NCBI GenBank assembly: GCA_022828595.1
Contig: JAKGHH010000001.1
Coordinates: 119,858,999 to 119,922,998 of the forward strand
Reading direction: 5' to 3'
Origin: Nelumbo lutea
Lineage: Eukaryota; Streptophyta; Magnoliopsida; Proteales; Nelumbonaceae
Length of the DNA stretch: 64,000 bases
Part shown: piece by piece, positions 1 through 13,400 of the stretch
Position numbering within the stretch: position 1 is the first letter of the stretch
Layout: the number at the start of each line of letters is the position of its first letter
Notes under the pieces: model-generated
The model's database searches: none
The model's input: only the letters and a program-made list of their open reading frames with translations
What the model was told of the DNA's origin: nothing
Translations under genes and position numbers: made by a program

Positions 1-634
1 ATGTGGCTTATTATTTGTTCAATTCAACAATGCTTCTCTCTCTAGCTTATGTAGGGATGTTAATATTGGGTCTGTGGAGAACGGGTCCCGGACTGATTAT
101 TAATCGGGACAAAATAATGGAGCCAAAAATAGAGCTGTTAATGGACTTGATATCTGTCCAATCCGATCTGGTCCAGTATCAATCCATTATACATGGATCA
201 AGTCTAATCCAAACCAATAAATACCTTAGACCATTTTGATCTTAGTCCAACTCAGTATGTATGTATGTATAGTTATATATACATATATCTGTGTGTGTAA
301 ATATATATTTATCAATAAATAATATAATTATAATCCATATGTAACATATGCATTATTTTATGTTTAATTTATATATTTAATTCAGTTTTAAATTTTTATT
401 TGTAAAAAATATTAAAAATGCAATTTGAGGTAGAAAATGTCTTTTTTTTTTTAACGAAATAGTGGGGCAAAGTGCTTACAATGCCTTGGAACGCATAAAT
501 CTCAAAATAGTTACCAAAAAAAAATGATAATCTCAATCAGTCATCGAAATGCAACATTATGGCCTTTGAAATTTCAAATACGTGTTTAGTGTAAAATCCA
601 TGACTAGAGGTGTAACTTGGGTCATGACCCTTAC

Positions 635-665
<31 letters not shown>

Positions 666-1335
666 TATTCCATTGTGTTATAATATTTTAATTTCATTTT
701 ATTATTTCATATATAAACCATTGTATACATCGAAATTCAAATAAAATAAAATTTAATATTTTCTTTATCTTTTGTCTATTTAATTAATTTATTTTAATTT
801 TTAATTTTTTTAAATTAAAAAATGCCTCACTCATGGCCTGGCGCAAGGCCCAACCCGCAGCATGGCCCAGCCCAGGCCCGCCTAAGCTTGTGTCAGGCCT
901 GACCTATTAAGGATTCCAGAGAAGGCAGCCATGACCCACATAGGACTGCAAGTCAACACAGCACAGGCCGTGTTGGACTGATCACATAGGACTGCAAGCC
1001 AACACAACACATTGAAGTTGCCTATTGCTTGTTGAAATTAAAACTAGAAAAAAAATGTCGATTTTTTTCGAAATTTCTTAGTACTATACATGTATTTGGC
1101 ATTTCCAACAGTCATAAATAGATATCCAGAAAAGCAACCACGGGATAAACTTATTTGCGAAGGTGTCCCAAGACAAATTTCTAGCAAAACAGTAGGAAAG
1201 TGCTAGGAGTCTCTTCCAGCTGAGTAGCCATATGCACAATCTTTTACAGAATCCTTACAAGTTAAATACAGTCAAAGAACTATCATGGGCGTAACATAAT
1301 ACAAGAATCATAAAAACAAGTTCCCTCCCATTCTG
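1..1335. other. 3' flank and 3' UTR side of the zinc-finger gene, AT-rich
   Basis: I see no gene here. The part next to the stop codon at 1336 must include the 3' UTR of the minus-strand zinc-finger gene, but I see no clear AATAAA signal on that strand. Near 52 a sequence starting TAGGGATGTTAATATTGGG and near 604 one starting TAGAGGTGTAACTTGGGTCA resemble ends of hAT-type MITEs, but no matching right ends were found. Around 931-1004 a unit near ACATAGGACTGCAAG occurs twice. The 78-residue open frame at the left edge matches nothing I know. Confidence 0.5.
635..658. repeat. (AT)n microsatellite
   Basis: This is an uninterrupted AT dinucleotide run of about 24 bases in AT-rich flanking DNA. 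Confidence 0.9.
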
Positions 1336-1495
1336 TTACTGCAGTTGATGGCCGTCTGCTTTTCTCTGGAAGAAAAATGACCCAAGAAAAACAGCAATGC
1401 CAGTTATTGCAATTGTAAACACTAAGCGCCTCCGTGATAGATCATGTGGTTGTCTTCTTCGAGCATCTTCATCTCTTTCAGATGAATTTGCGTTC
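1336..1495 (-). CDS. Zinc-finger gene, last coding exon (membrane anchor)
   Basis: The 160-nt exon follows an acceptor TTTTAAG and ends at a TAA stop. It codes for an acidic/basic linker, the basic stretch SRRRL, a hydrophobic helix of about 17 residues and a tail of about 11 residues. The hydrophobic C-terminus is what suggests tail anchoring. Confidence 0.88.
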
Positions 1496-4400
1496 CTTAA
1501 AATCATAGAACACACATTCTGAATTAATCATAATGTTCTACAATTTTAAATATTTTCCAGTGAGTATTAAGGAGAATTATGAATCTTCAGACGACAAGAA
1601 CAGATGCAATGCACACTAGCATTAACCAGAATGCTTGAGAATTCCAACTACAAGCTGGATCACATTTGATGATTTTTTTGGAAAGCATATAGGCAGGGAA
1701 ATCTCAGCATTAGCAGTTAGCAGGATCGAAAATTTCACTCTGAGCAAGAAGCCAAAAAAAAAACAAATATTGGGTGCTATAATTACCAGTGGGTCCCGAA
1801 CTGATAAAAAACAAATCTGACTGATACTTCAATTATTCCGTCTTTACGGGACTTCCCGCGCACAAATGCAGTCATGTTGAAGTCTCCCCAGTGCCTAACT
1901 GCCCAAACCAGTAGAAGCTCGGGTTACTCTCACAAGGGGCATCTTGGAATAGCCGACCAACTAGGTAAGTTAGGTCCATGTACCTATGAAAATCCACACG
2001 ACACCATGACCATCCCTACTATAGAACATTTGAACTGAACAGAAACTCAATGCAGCTTTGCCCAACTGCCCATCCCAATAGTCAGTTCCTCCAACAAGGT
2101 GCTTCTAGGAATATGTGGTGAGTTAGGTCCATATACCCATGGAAATCCATTTGAGACCATCATATCTACTGTTGAGTGTTGTTGAACCAGACAAATTGGA
2201 AACCATCAATTTATCCTTCAACTCACGAATTTCCTTCATCCCACTTGATAATCATACTTCCTGAAGCTCCTCAAGAAGGTAGAACAACCCCCATCCTTGT
2301 TCGCTTCCAAATGGCCTGCAGACAGTAGAACAACCCATTTCTTGTTATCTCCGGTTATTGATAGATTTGACAGGAAGCTGTCGATGTGGAAATCATAATA
2401 CTTATCAAAACGTGGTAAACTTACTCTAATTATGAGTGTCTTGTCTTCACTCCTAATTTATTACCTGTCTTGTCTCCGGTTTTGGTAAATGATATTGGAG
2501 ATTCAGCAAAGAGAGGACAACCTCTGGAGAAGAATCATGGCAGATAAGTATGGGGTCACAAATTTGGGGTGGGACTTAGGTCCTGGCCTACATCCAAGGG
2601 GATGTGTCTTGTGGCTGTGGAGTAACATTGTCTCTATTCTTCCTGACTTCTTGAAGGGGATTGGATGCAAGGTTGGCAAGGGTAATCACTTCAAGTTCTG
2701 GCTTGACAAATTGTGTGGGGACATTGCTTTGAGTGAGAGGTTCCCCTCTCTCTTTGATATTGCATGGGATAAAGATGCTGCAGTTGAAGATTGCTTTGAA
2801 TCGGTGAATGGTGAGATTATTTGGGGCCCTACTTTCAGAAGAAATCTTAATGATTGAGAAATTGGTCCACTAGCAGAACTTCTAAGTCATATTCATGGTT
2901 TCAAGCCCAACCCACAGTCATATGACGAAAGAATATGGTCTTGGGAGATGTCTGGTAAGTTCTCTTCTCAGTCCTACAACAACCTTGTGATTGGTGGGGA
3001 TGGAGACTTCCCTTGGGCTGTAATCTGGAAATACTATGCACCCTCAAACATTGCCTTCCTGGTTTGGACTGCAGCACTCAATAAGTGCCTGACTACAGAT
3101 CAGCTGCTCAGAAGGGGATGCAACTTCCTAGCATCTGGTGAGATCGTTGAATCCTCTAATCACATTTTCATTCACTGCTGCAGTTTTTCTCATCAGCTTT
3201 GGGAAATGGCTTTATCCTGCTTTGGTGTTTGTTCTTGCCTGCCTGTTTCAGTCCTTCAGCTTCTTCAGGGGTGGACTATCAAGGGTTTAAATGTAAGGCG
3301 CAAGCTGCTATGGAGGATTTTTCCAGCTGCTATCCTATGGGCTCTATGGAGGGAAAGGAACAGCCAGATTTTTGACAATCATTATAATGATATAGCTTCA
3401 GTCAAGTACAAAGTTTTAGGTTCTCTGTGTTCTTGGTTAAGTATACAAAGAGCTTTTAATGGTATCCAGCTTTTATCTTTTTTGCAAGCTGGACCTTTTT
3501 TTAACTGATCTCTCTTAGATCTTTTAGTAAATTCCCAATGTACAGGCTCTCATTGTACATGGGCTGTTGTGTTTGGCCTTCTTTTTGCAATACAATCCTT
3601 TACATTTTTCAAAAAATAATCAACCTTCTGCCCACTACCCTTGGTTTCTTGCAGCACGATAATGTCCTGCATCCTGGTTTGCTTGTTTGATGATATTTAT
3701 ATCTAGGCATCCTTTAGGTTCCGTACTCATTCCATGGCAAGTTTCTGATCTGTGTCGCTGACCTGACTTAGTCCAGGTTTAAGGATGTATATTTTGTCAC
3801 CAAGAATCACCCACACAGCCACACACCAGTCTTGTCACTTCTCATCCATTCTACCAATACCTATTGCATCTGAAGTGACATTTCCCTTTCATCCTTTGTC
3901 ATTCTATCCCTGCAAATTACCCCTATTTGGTTGGAGTCTAGTCAGTCATTTGAGTTATCAAGGGGTCAAAAAGTGTAGATGAATCAGCTAACTGAAAAAG
4001 AAAGTACAAAATAACCTATGCATCCTCTATAATAATATCAAGGATGGACAAAACATCCATTCTAAACACATCTTCAAATTCTAGGTAACCAATCAACCTG
4101 TCCAAAATAGAAGATCTGCCATCAACGCAGATTCTTTTGTTGTCTTGTTTAGTTTCCTCAAATGTTCTTCAGTTTCTCCCACCAAATTACCCAGCAGATT
4201 CCCCATAGAAGTATACAAAAATTCTCATTTAACTGTTTCTAAGAAAGGGTGACCAAAGAGGGAAAAAACATCTAACAAGAGAGTGAAGGATAAAATACTG
4301 ACCCCTGGAACAGTGCAAAGAAAAAAGATCAAATAAACTGTCATTGAATGAACAAATGTTGAACATCTTCTTTGGGATTATAACAAATAAAGCAGACTAG

Positions 4401-7400
4401 TCATGCAAAAAACTCAAATATTCAAATGATAGTCAATATGGTGTCAAGGAAGAAATGCCATGCAAATGCTTCCGGTCTAAATGAAATTGGAATGACCCAA
4501 ATACTTCTAACCATATAGAGATCTGCCTGATTTCAATCAGTGCTTTGTAGAATGATTAACTATAAAGTTTAGTTACCAATCAAAAAAAAAAAAGGATTAA
4601 CCATAAGGCAACTGTTTGCGCGCTACTTCCACCAACCATATTGTGTGCAGATATTATGGGTATTCCTATACTTTCATTAGTTGGCTACAAAAGGACGGAA
4701 TCACAGACATGTATTTTATGATGCCAGAAAATGGTACATTCTTGGGCCCTTGTTGTTGAAGAGGACACAATGGTCAAGCATGGATACAAACTGAGACTAG
4801 TTTTTAGTTAGGTTTTTTGTATATAAAGGTCATTACTTAATGTTGATCCCAGCTATCTGGGGTCTTAGGATGGGTAGACTGGATATGGTCCTAACCTTCG
4901 GCATTTGTTTTATTTATTTATTTATTTTTTTTGCACGAAGTAGCTGCTCTCAAACTCGAACTATTCTTAATCAATGTTGACATGGTACAGATAAAATGCA
5001 AACTAATCCCTAATAGAAAGTTAATCTGTCAGGAACCAGCTTAGATTGCCAATACTCAGGACTGGCTTAGTATGACTCTCCTTGATATGGTGTAGGAATA
5101 CCCATGGAGGAGAAAAGCTTGGCTGTTTGGAAAAAACAGCCTGAGCTGTTTTGAAGCTTCCAGAACATGACATGTTACCCCACTTAATCCTTTATTTGTC
5201 TTAATCAAAATAATGTTCATTGCAATTACTCTTTTATCCCACACCCTTGCTAATGTGTCATACAAATGAAGCATCAAAAACAGCCCAGGCTGTTTTTTTT
5301 TTCAAACGGCCAAGCCTCCCCCCCCCCCATCCACCCAATAACAAGCTTTATGTCACCTTCAGCCTCCAATTGAAGAGGCTGAGAAGAAGTGCCCAATCAA
5401 AGTTGACAGATTAATGATAACAGTTCAGACCAGTGGAATTTCCTTCTCCTATCGGACCTGAGTACGCGGTACGCCATTATAATCCTCTCTTCAAGTTAAC
5501 AAACTGCTCTTCCTTTGCCCAACCCTTCTAGGCTTCCCAGAAAGAATATATCAAGAATGAGTTTAAAGAAATACAGCGAAGGTGGAGGTCACTGTTGATA
5601 GATGGAAGGGCCATGTTGAACCATTCAATGATATTGACGGTGAAGACTCAGAATTTCTTCCCTATTTTCACCCTCTAATTGTCATCTAGTCAATTGTTGA
5701 TTGACACAATGTACTGCTCATGTACCACAAGATCTTTCCACTTCACGTGGAAGGGGAAAAGAAAAAAGTACCATAGGCTCCATCCACCTGGCAACAAACA
5801 AAACAAAGAAATGCTTCAGAGTATCTGAGACAATTTCAGAAGAAATTAGCAAATGGAAACTTTTGTCACAAAGTACCTTTTGATTGAAAACAAATCGAAA
5901 TTTTATTGGTCATGGGGAAAGAGTGATACATAAAATTATAAATATTAAATGTGACCAGCACCACTTTCACAGATTTAGGCTAGCTCTCAGTTTCCTTTCC
6001 TCTATATTCCTTCCTTTTTTACACAATCCAATTGACCCCTAGGTGAACCTTCCCCCCCAAAAAAAAGTTCTCTTTTTACTCCTTGTCCTACTAGAGTATC
6101 AGCTAGACTATTTACTGATCTCTGAATCCAAGTGACGAGTCATCCTTAATTGCTTTGTCAAGTATCTCACTTAGTGTCTATATTCCAAGACCCTAGAGCC
6201 AACCCACTACCTTCCTGAAGTCCCCTACCACCACAATGTTCAAGTAGTTGAGAATATCTTCCAATCTCATATCATGCAGTAATGCCTACAGTTTTTCCTT
6301 GTAGAATTCCTACATCCAATTGGTCAAAAAAAATATTCACAATGTGTTCTAGATTGCTCCTGAAATCTCATCCAATGACCAACTCTTTTTTTTTTTTTTG
6401 ATAGATCATCCAATGACCAACTCTCCAAGAATTCTACAACCATCAAAGTTTAATTTAATAAAATTCGGCAGAAGGGATCCAGTTTAAGATTACTGTGTCT
6501 TGTTATTCAAGAACCTGGAATACCCTGCAATCCTCTAATAATATCATTCGTAGGGGGTGAAGATCTTCATTAATTGTGCCCATATGAGCCACCTTCATGA
6601 ATGTGTGTTTTATCACAACCCTTTTTTTTTCTTTTTTTATTTGGAGGGAGGGGGGGGAGGGATTTCTTTGTATGTTCTTCCATTTATCTCTTCCTAGACT
6701 GTCCAAATGATTGCTCACCTAGTACATCCCTATAGGACCTTCCCCTCTCATTGGTCGGAAGAAAGAAAGAAGCCATGAAAAGATTGCCCATATTCACTGG
6801 AGGTGTTGACCTACACTCAGATAGAGAAGAGAGTAACTCCCAGCAAACAAAAAAGGATAAGAGATTATGAAATGGAAAATGGTTTCAAAACTTTCTTTGC
6901 ATGGAAAGCATGTGTTGTTACAAATGCCAGTTGGGTCTTAGTTTTTACGAGACATGAAAGTTTTCATCTTGATGTGATTTCCTACCAATGGAAGGCCCAA
7001 ACCTTTGGTGGTACCCATCCTTCTCACAATTAGATTTTCAAGGAAAATACCATAGGCTGAGAAAGCCTAGAAAACTTCTCCTATGGAATATCTCATAGGT
7101 ATTAATTTTTAGGTAGTGTTCAAAATAAAATCCCCAATTTTTGAAAGAGGCCCATTCAAAATGCTTTTACCAGTCCAGAACACCAAAGAGGGAGAAAAAA
7201 GTGACCACTTACACACTTTTCCCCAATTGTAAAGTGATCTTTGAATCTCCAGCTCTTATAGAAAGTCCTTCATAATCTTTTTTTAGTTTTAGACATAAGG
7301 ACCTTCAACACATTTGTAGGTTAGAAAGTGGAACTAATCAGGGTAATACTGCTACCAAGAGAGAGGTACTTCTTTCCATATGCCAAGAGCTTTTAGTGAA

Positions 7401-10400
7401 AACTAGGTCAAAACAGGGGTACAAAAGAAAATAGACAACTAAATGATGAACAAAAAAATAAACAATCTAGTTCTATACTTTCTTCATTTTAGTTTCATTT
7501 TCTTAGGCTATGTTTGGTTTGAAGGAAAATGTAGGGAAAGGTAAGGAAACCTGTACAAGATTTGCAAAGGTTTCCCTACCTTTCCCTACTTTTTCCTTCA
7601 AACCAAACATAGCCTTAAGAAAATAGAAACCCACGAGGCTTAAGCCTCACAATCTAAAGAATAAAGATCACAGCACCTTCCCAAATGCTTCTGTTTTTAA
7701 TCATTGATAAGAAGCTCAAAATGAGAAAATTCCAAGTCTTTAATTGAATAGATATGAACACATTGTGGAATAACCTACAAGATGCAACCATTTGTCATAA
7801 AAGATTTGTTCCAATTACCATTAATCTATGTTTTGCATGACCACACGTTGAGCTGAAGAAGTAGATACAACAGAAACATGAAAGATGAGTGAACAGAATT
7901 TTAGGGGAACAGGTATTGAGTTAGATTGAAGAAATAAAATATAAACATGTGGTCCTCATTTCTACCACCATTGCACCATGAAATGTCTCAAGGAGAATAA
8001 AACAATAAATTAGAATATACTTCAACAGTTTTATCATAAATATGAAGAAATCCACTTGTTGAAGACTAAATGCAACAAAATAATACTTATCTACCTGGAA
8101 GGTCCAGCAACACTATTTGAACTAACATGACACCTGGTTTCATGGCCACTTCGCTCACACAGCCTAATGTACCTGCCACAGAGATGACAATATTCTGTCC
8201 GATTGCCACATACTTCCTGAAATTAAGGAATGCCAATTCAACCAGTGAATGCTATCAAGACTCAAGAGTGATCTTACTTCAACCCAATTTACCAACAGGT
8301 TTCTACCTGATGCTTGAAGAGATCAACTGCAGGCAAAGGGAATTCACAATATTCACAAGTGACAATCCTTTGGGGGCAATTTTCATCTTTATGGAGAGAC
8401 AATATTTCACGATCTACTGTCTCACTGCATAGTGAACAAGATACCTGCTTCCCACAAATTCAAGCATCAACCACAAATATATGGCATGATATTTTTTTAT
8501 CAGTCAATATATGAGTAATACATAATTATAAATATGCATGCATGTATCTATTTGTATGAATATGCATATCTTTCAACATGTAAACTTCAAAATCAAACCA
8601 TATATCACTAATATGCATGACTCAAGAATTAAAAGATGGTAACATTTCTCCAATGGCAAGTTTTCTTTTCCTGATCACCACTTTAGCAGTGACTTAAGTT
8701 TGAACAGCAAGTAAGAATAAACCTAGACAGCCTGGAAGAAGTTGGATTGTCTGGTAAGAGGTTGGAGAACAAGTACAATTCAGGAAGTTCTCAGCCTGGT
8801 AATCAATCTTGACACTTCAGCTAAGAACTTGATGACCTGTTTGAACAAGAATGACAGAGGTGGGAATTTCATTTACACCAAGAGCTTCAACTTATTATAA
8901 GATAGCATCAAATTTTCAGAACACATTCAAATTCTCAAAGGCTAATGTGGTGATCTAACTGCTATTGGTAAACCAGTAAGCAATAGAAGAAAAGTTACCT
9001 AGATTTTGAATGATCTTTAGCCCCATGCTTAAACTCCTTACTGCTTTGTAAAAGGAAGTTATTCCCTCTCTAGTGTCATGAAACAAGGATCTCCATTAAT
9101 AACTCTGAAGGACAAGTCAATCCAAATCAAAACATGACTTTCTATGGCCAGTACCCAGTATTCCAATGGTGAAAACAGGAGTAGGTGTACATTCCATAAA
9201 AACTAAAACGGGAACAAAGGCAGCAGAATCAGGAGACTTCTCCAAGGAACATGGAATCCCAGAGACTGGACAGCAACAAGATCAGGTTGAGCATGCAAAA
9301 GGACAAAATAAGAAAAATAAAATTATTGGTTAGTCGTTACCCCCATCCACATGTACACCCCATATGATGTGGATACCTACTGGAATTACACCAAAATTTG
9401 CATGATTTGTATTTGTCTTCAATCATCATTCCAGAAAGACCTTCTTCCCTTCCAAATCACCACCACCACTTCCTTAGCCTAACAGGTCCAACATCCTTAA
9501 GTTCTGAAAATCCCACTACCCATCATCTCCAGTCTACATGATTATTGCCTTCTTAACTAAATAGAATTTATTTTTAACCCTTCACGCCTGCTTTTAATTT
9601 CTTAAATATAGCCTTGTCCTTGGTTCAGAGAGAGAGAGAGAGAGAGAGATGCCATTTAAGATTGACTTTTTCAATTTCTGACATCAGTGTATGGATATCA
9701 TAAATGATTTGTCAAGTTGTTTACTCAGGCAGAATTGATGTTGGAGATACAGGGTCAGAGCATCTATCTCTTCTAGGCATGTGAACCTAGAGGTAGAAGG
9801 AGACTCAGAAATAGTCATTAGCTGGCTGCGGATTGGTGCATAGAGCCTTTGACAACTTCATTATCATGTTCAAGAAACCAGATCTTTGGCTCTTTCCATT
9901 CCCTTCTTTTACTTGGGTGATTTCAAGAGTCAAAGGTTCTCAATTTTGCAAGTGAAGAAGCTAGAGGGTTAGCATGCCTGCATGCAAGAACAGTTTGTAG
10001 TGGACACAACATACATGGAAAATGCTTTCCTATTGAAGGCAGAGAGTAGAGACAATTACAAGGTCTAACAGTAGACCAAAATTGTAACAAATTTTCGTTT
10101 CTTGAAATAAAATAATAGATAACCTATACTTAATAAAAAAAGATAAGGATGAATTAAGAACTAGAAAGAGTATTGATCTTAGCCCATGAACTATAGCTTT
10201 AAGTTTCTCAATAAATTAGCTCATTTTAAACTAAAAGATATTTTAAACTAATTAAAAAGATATTATATGTCCCTGAATAAGAGAAAGAAGTTCCACTCTT
10301 GTTGAATATTCCTGAATCCTGACCTATGAATCTGGAGCACAGACAATAAAACTACCCAAGAAGTTACTGAAGAACCCACCAATCCTTGATGGCCCCAAAC

Positions 10401-13400
10401 TGCCAAGAGAACAATTATAAAAATTGAATTTGATGGTCCTCACACTCTTGGGGAGGAGGGCATCCTGAAGAAGTAAGAATCAATGGGGTGAAGCAAGAGA
10501 TCACCATTCTCACATGTAGTAAATAAACCAAAATACATATAAAAACCTGCACTTCCCGAAGCCCAATAGTAACTTTATATGGGCCATCTCTGAAACCTTG
10601 TCTTAGGAAAAATTAAAGGGCAGCCCAGTGCACAAAGGCTCCCGTGGCCAATGCAAGGTCTGGGAAGGGACATATGTATGCAGCCTTACCCCTGCACATA
10701 CAGAGAGGCTGTTTCCAAGATTTGAACCCTGGTCACCCAGGTCGCAATGGACAACCCAACCATTGTGCCAAGGCCGACCCTTGACTTAGGAATAACTGAA
10801 GCCACAAAAAAATTTGGGAATTCCTCTTATCCAAGATCAACCAAAGAAAAACATGCATCATACATCTCCATAGGATTTTCCTGATGGATAGAGGGACAAC
10901 TTTACCAACCCCAAAGAAAGTGAACGGAAGAGCAAGTTCTTTACCTTCTCAGTTTTAAGGCAGAAGATGCAAGCTTTAAGATAGTCTTAAGTGCACTCTT
11001 CTCCTTAGAAAAAGGTCAGATGCATTCACTTTCTTGTGAAAAAGGGTTGGATCCAGCCAACTTGTGGGGCAGCAGGGACTTCCCACAGGCCACAGCACTC
11101 TTATAAGTGTTGGATCCAGCCCACTTATTTAATTGCAAGGGCTTCAAAATTCAAATAAGGAAGCAGAGGAAAAACAGATATTACATTCAGGACTCCAATG
11201 TCTTAACATCATAGGTCTCCAAGACAACCTCACAGAAAAGAAACATCAACATTTTCAGCATCTCTTAAAACCTGCCTAAACATAATTCCAATAATACCCA
11301 ATTTCATCACAAGGCTGGAATCTTAGTATTCCTTATTCATGAGAAAAATCAGTGGCAGTCAAAGAAGGAAAAATTTAACCATTCTACAAAGCCTCCTTAT
11401 TCAAATATAATAGATCTACTCTTTCCTAGTTGCTACGAGATTATAGGTTGTAATTATAGGCTGTAAATATGTAGTATTAGCCCAATTAGGAACAGCTTGA
11501 TTATAGGAATTATTCTTTCTTTGATTTTCTTCCTATTTTAGTATCTACAAGGCTGTATGATTTTCTTCCTTTTTAGTATCTACAAGGCTGTATGATTTTC
11601 TTCCTTTTTTAGTATCTACAAGGCTGTATATATGTGTACTATTTTCTCAATTGAAAGATATCAATTTCTTCCAATTCTTGTTCTATCACATGGTATCAGA
11701 GCTGGAGACACCAATTCCAGTCTGAAATTAATTTCTGGTTTTCTTCCCTTTGCTGCCCAAGTGAGCAGCTTTGAATTTTGTACGTTGCCCAAGTGAGCAA
11801 CAGCTGCGATCTCTAGGTCACCCATTCCGAGTGACATCTGCATCTCACCGCCCCTACCAGTGGAAGCGGAATCCCTAGATCAGCCTACCCACTTTCACCG
11901 GTCTCTTTTCTGACGATCGCCTCAGCCTCAGTGTTACTCCTATGGTGTTTGTTTGCCCATCAAGAAAGTCTTTCTTCTCTGTTCTTCTTATACAGTTGAT
12001 ATTTCGGTGCTGCCAGTTGTGATTTCCTACTGTTTGGGTGTTGCATCTGCTGCCGATTCTTTTTAAGTGTGTTTTATTGGCTTTACTAGTTGCTAAAAGT
12101 TTATTTTCTTGTTTTTATGATGGCGGTTGAACAAAAGAACTTGGATATGCCTAGTGTTATCCCCATTCTGTCTAAAATCACTGAACAAAAACTAAACGGA
12201 ACTAATTATTTAGACTGGAGTAAGACTGTTCGTTTGTATTTACGGAGTATCTCTAAGGACAACCATCTGACTAAGGACCCTCCTACTGATGAGACTTGCA
12301 CTGAATGGCTAAGGGTTGACGCTCAATTGTTTTTGCAAATTCGTAATTCTATTGAGAATGAGTACGTCGGTCATGTCTCTCACTGTGAGTTTGTAAAAGA
12401 ACTAATGGAATATTTGAATTTTTTGTTCTCTGGTAAAGAAAATATTTCCCGTATTTTTTATGTTTGCAAGACATTCTATCGGGCTGAACAACAAGATCAG
12501 TCTCTTCAGACCTATTTCATGAATTTCAAACGCACTTATGAGGAATTAAACGCCTTGTTACCTTTCAGTACTGATATCAAAGTTCAACAGACTCAACGTG
12601 AATAGATGGCTATTATGAGTTTTTTGGCTGGCCTTAATCCTCAATTTGATGGTGCTAAGTCACAGATTTTGTCTAATCCTAAGATTACCTCTTTAAAAGA
12701 AGTGTTTACTAGGGTACTTCGTACAGATACTAGTTCCCATACCTCACCTGTACAACAACCTAGTGCACTTGTCAGTCAGAATAGTGGATCAACTGGCCAG
12801 TCTCGTCCTCAGAATAGTAACAGAGGTGGCAGTAATAGTGGTCGGAATGCTAGAACTCAGGCCATAGGGGGAGTAGTTTGCTACTATTGCCATGAACCAG
12901 GTCACACTAAAAGGACTTGCCAGAAATTGCTAAAGAAAAACCAGAAGTCTTCTGGGTCTCAATCAACTCATGTTGTAACTACGAATGATGCTCCTCATCC
13001 ATCATCAGATCAGACCATTACAATTTCTGCAGATGAGTATGCGAAATTTACCCAGTATCAAGAGGCATTAAAGAACTCCTCTCGGTCTATCACTGCCCTT
13101 GTTGAGTCAGGTAAAACCAATACATGTCTTCTTTCTTCTTCCTCTCAGTGGGTCATTGATTTTGGTGCAACAGATCATAAGACAGGTAATCCTAGTCTCT
13201 TTTCCACTTTCCAATCACACTTTTCCTTCTTTAGTCACCTTAGCAGATGGTTCTATTTCTTCCGTCCTTGGTTCTGGCACTATCAATCCCACACCAACAC
13301 TTTCTTTGTCATCCGTATTGAGTTTACCAAAATTTTCTTTTAATTTGGTATCTGTTAGCAAACTCACTCGTACTCTTAACTGTTGTATCTCATTCTTTCT

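Noticed and set aside
3..239. 78-residue open frame at the left edge
   Set aside because: No known domain; it overlaps sequence that looks like a hAT MITE end, and it lies in the 3' flank of the host gene.
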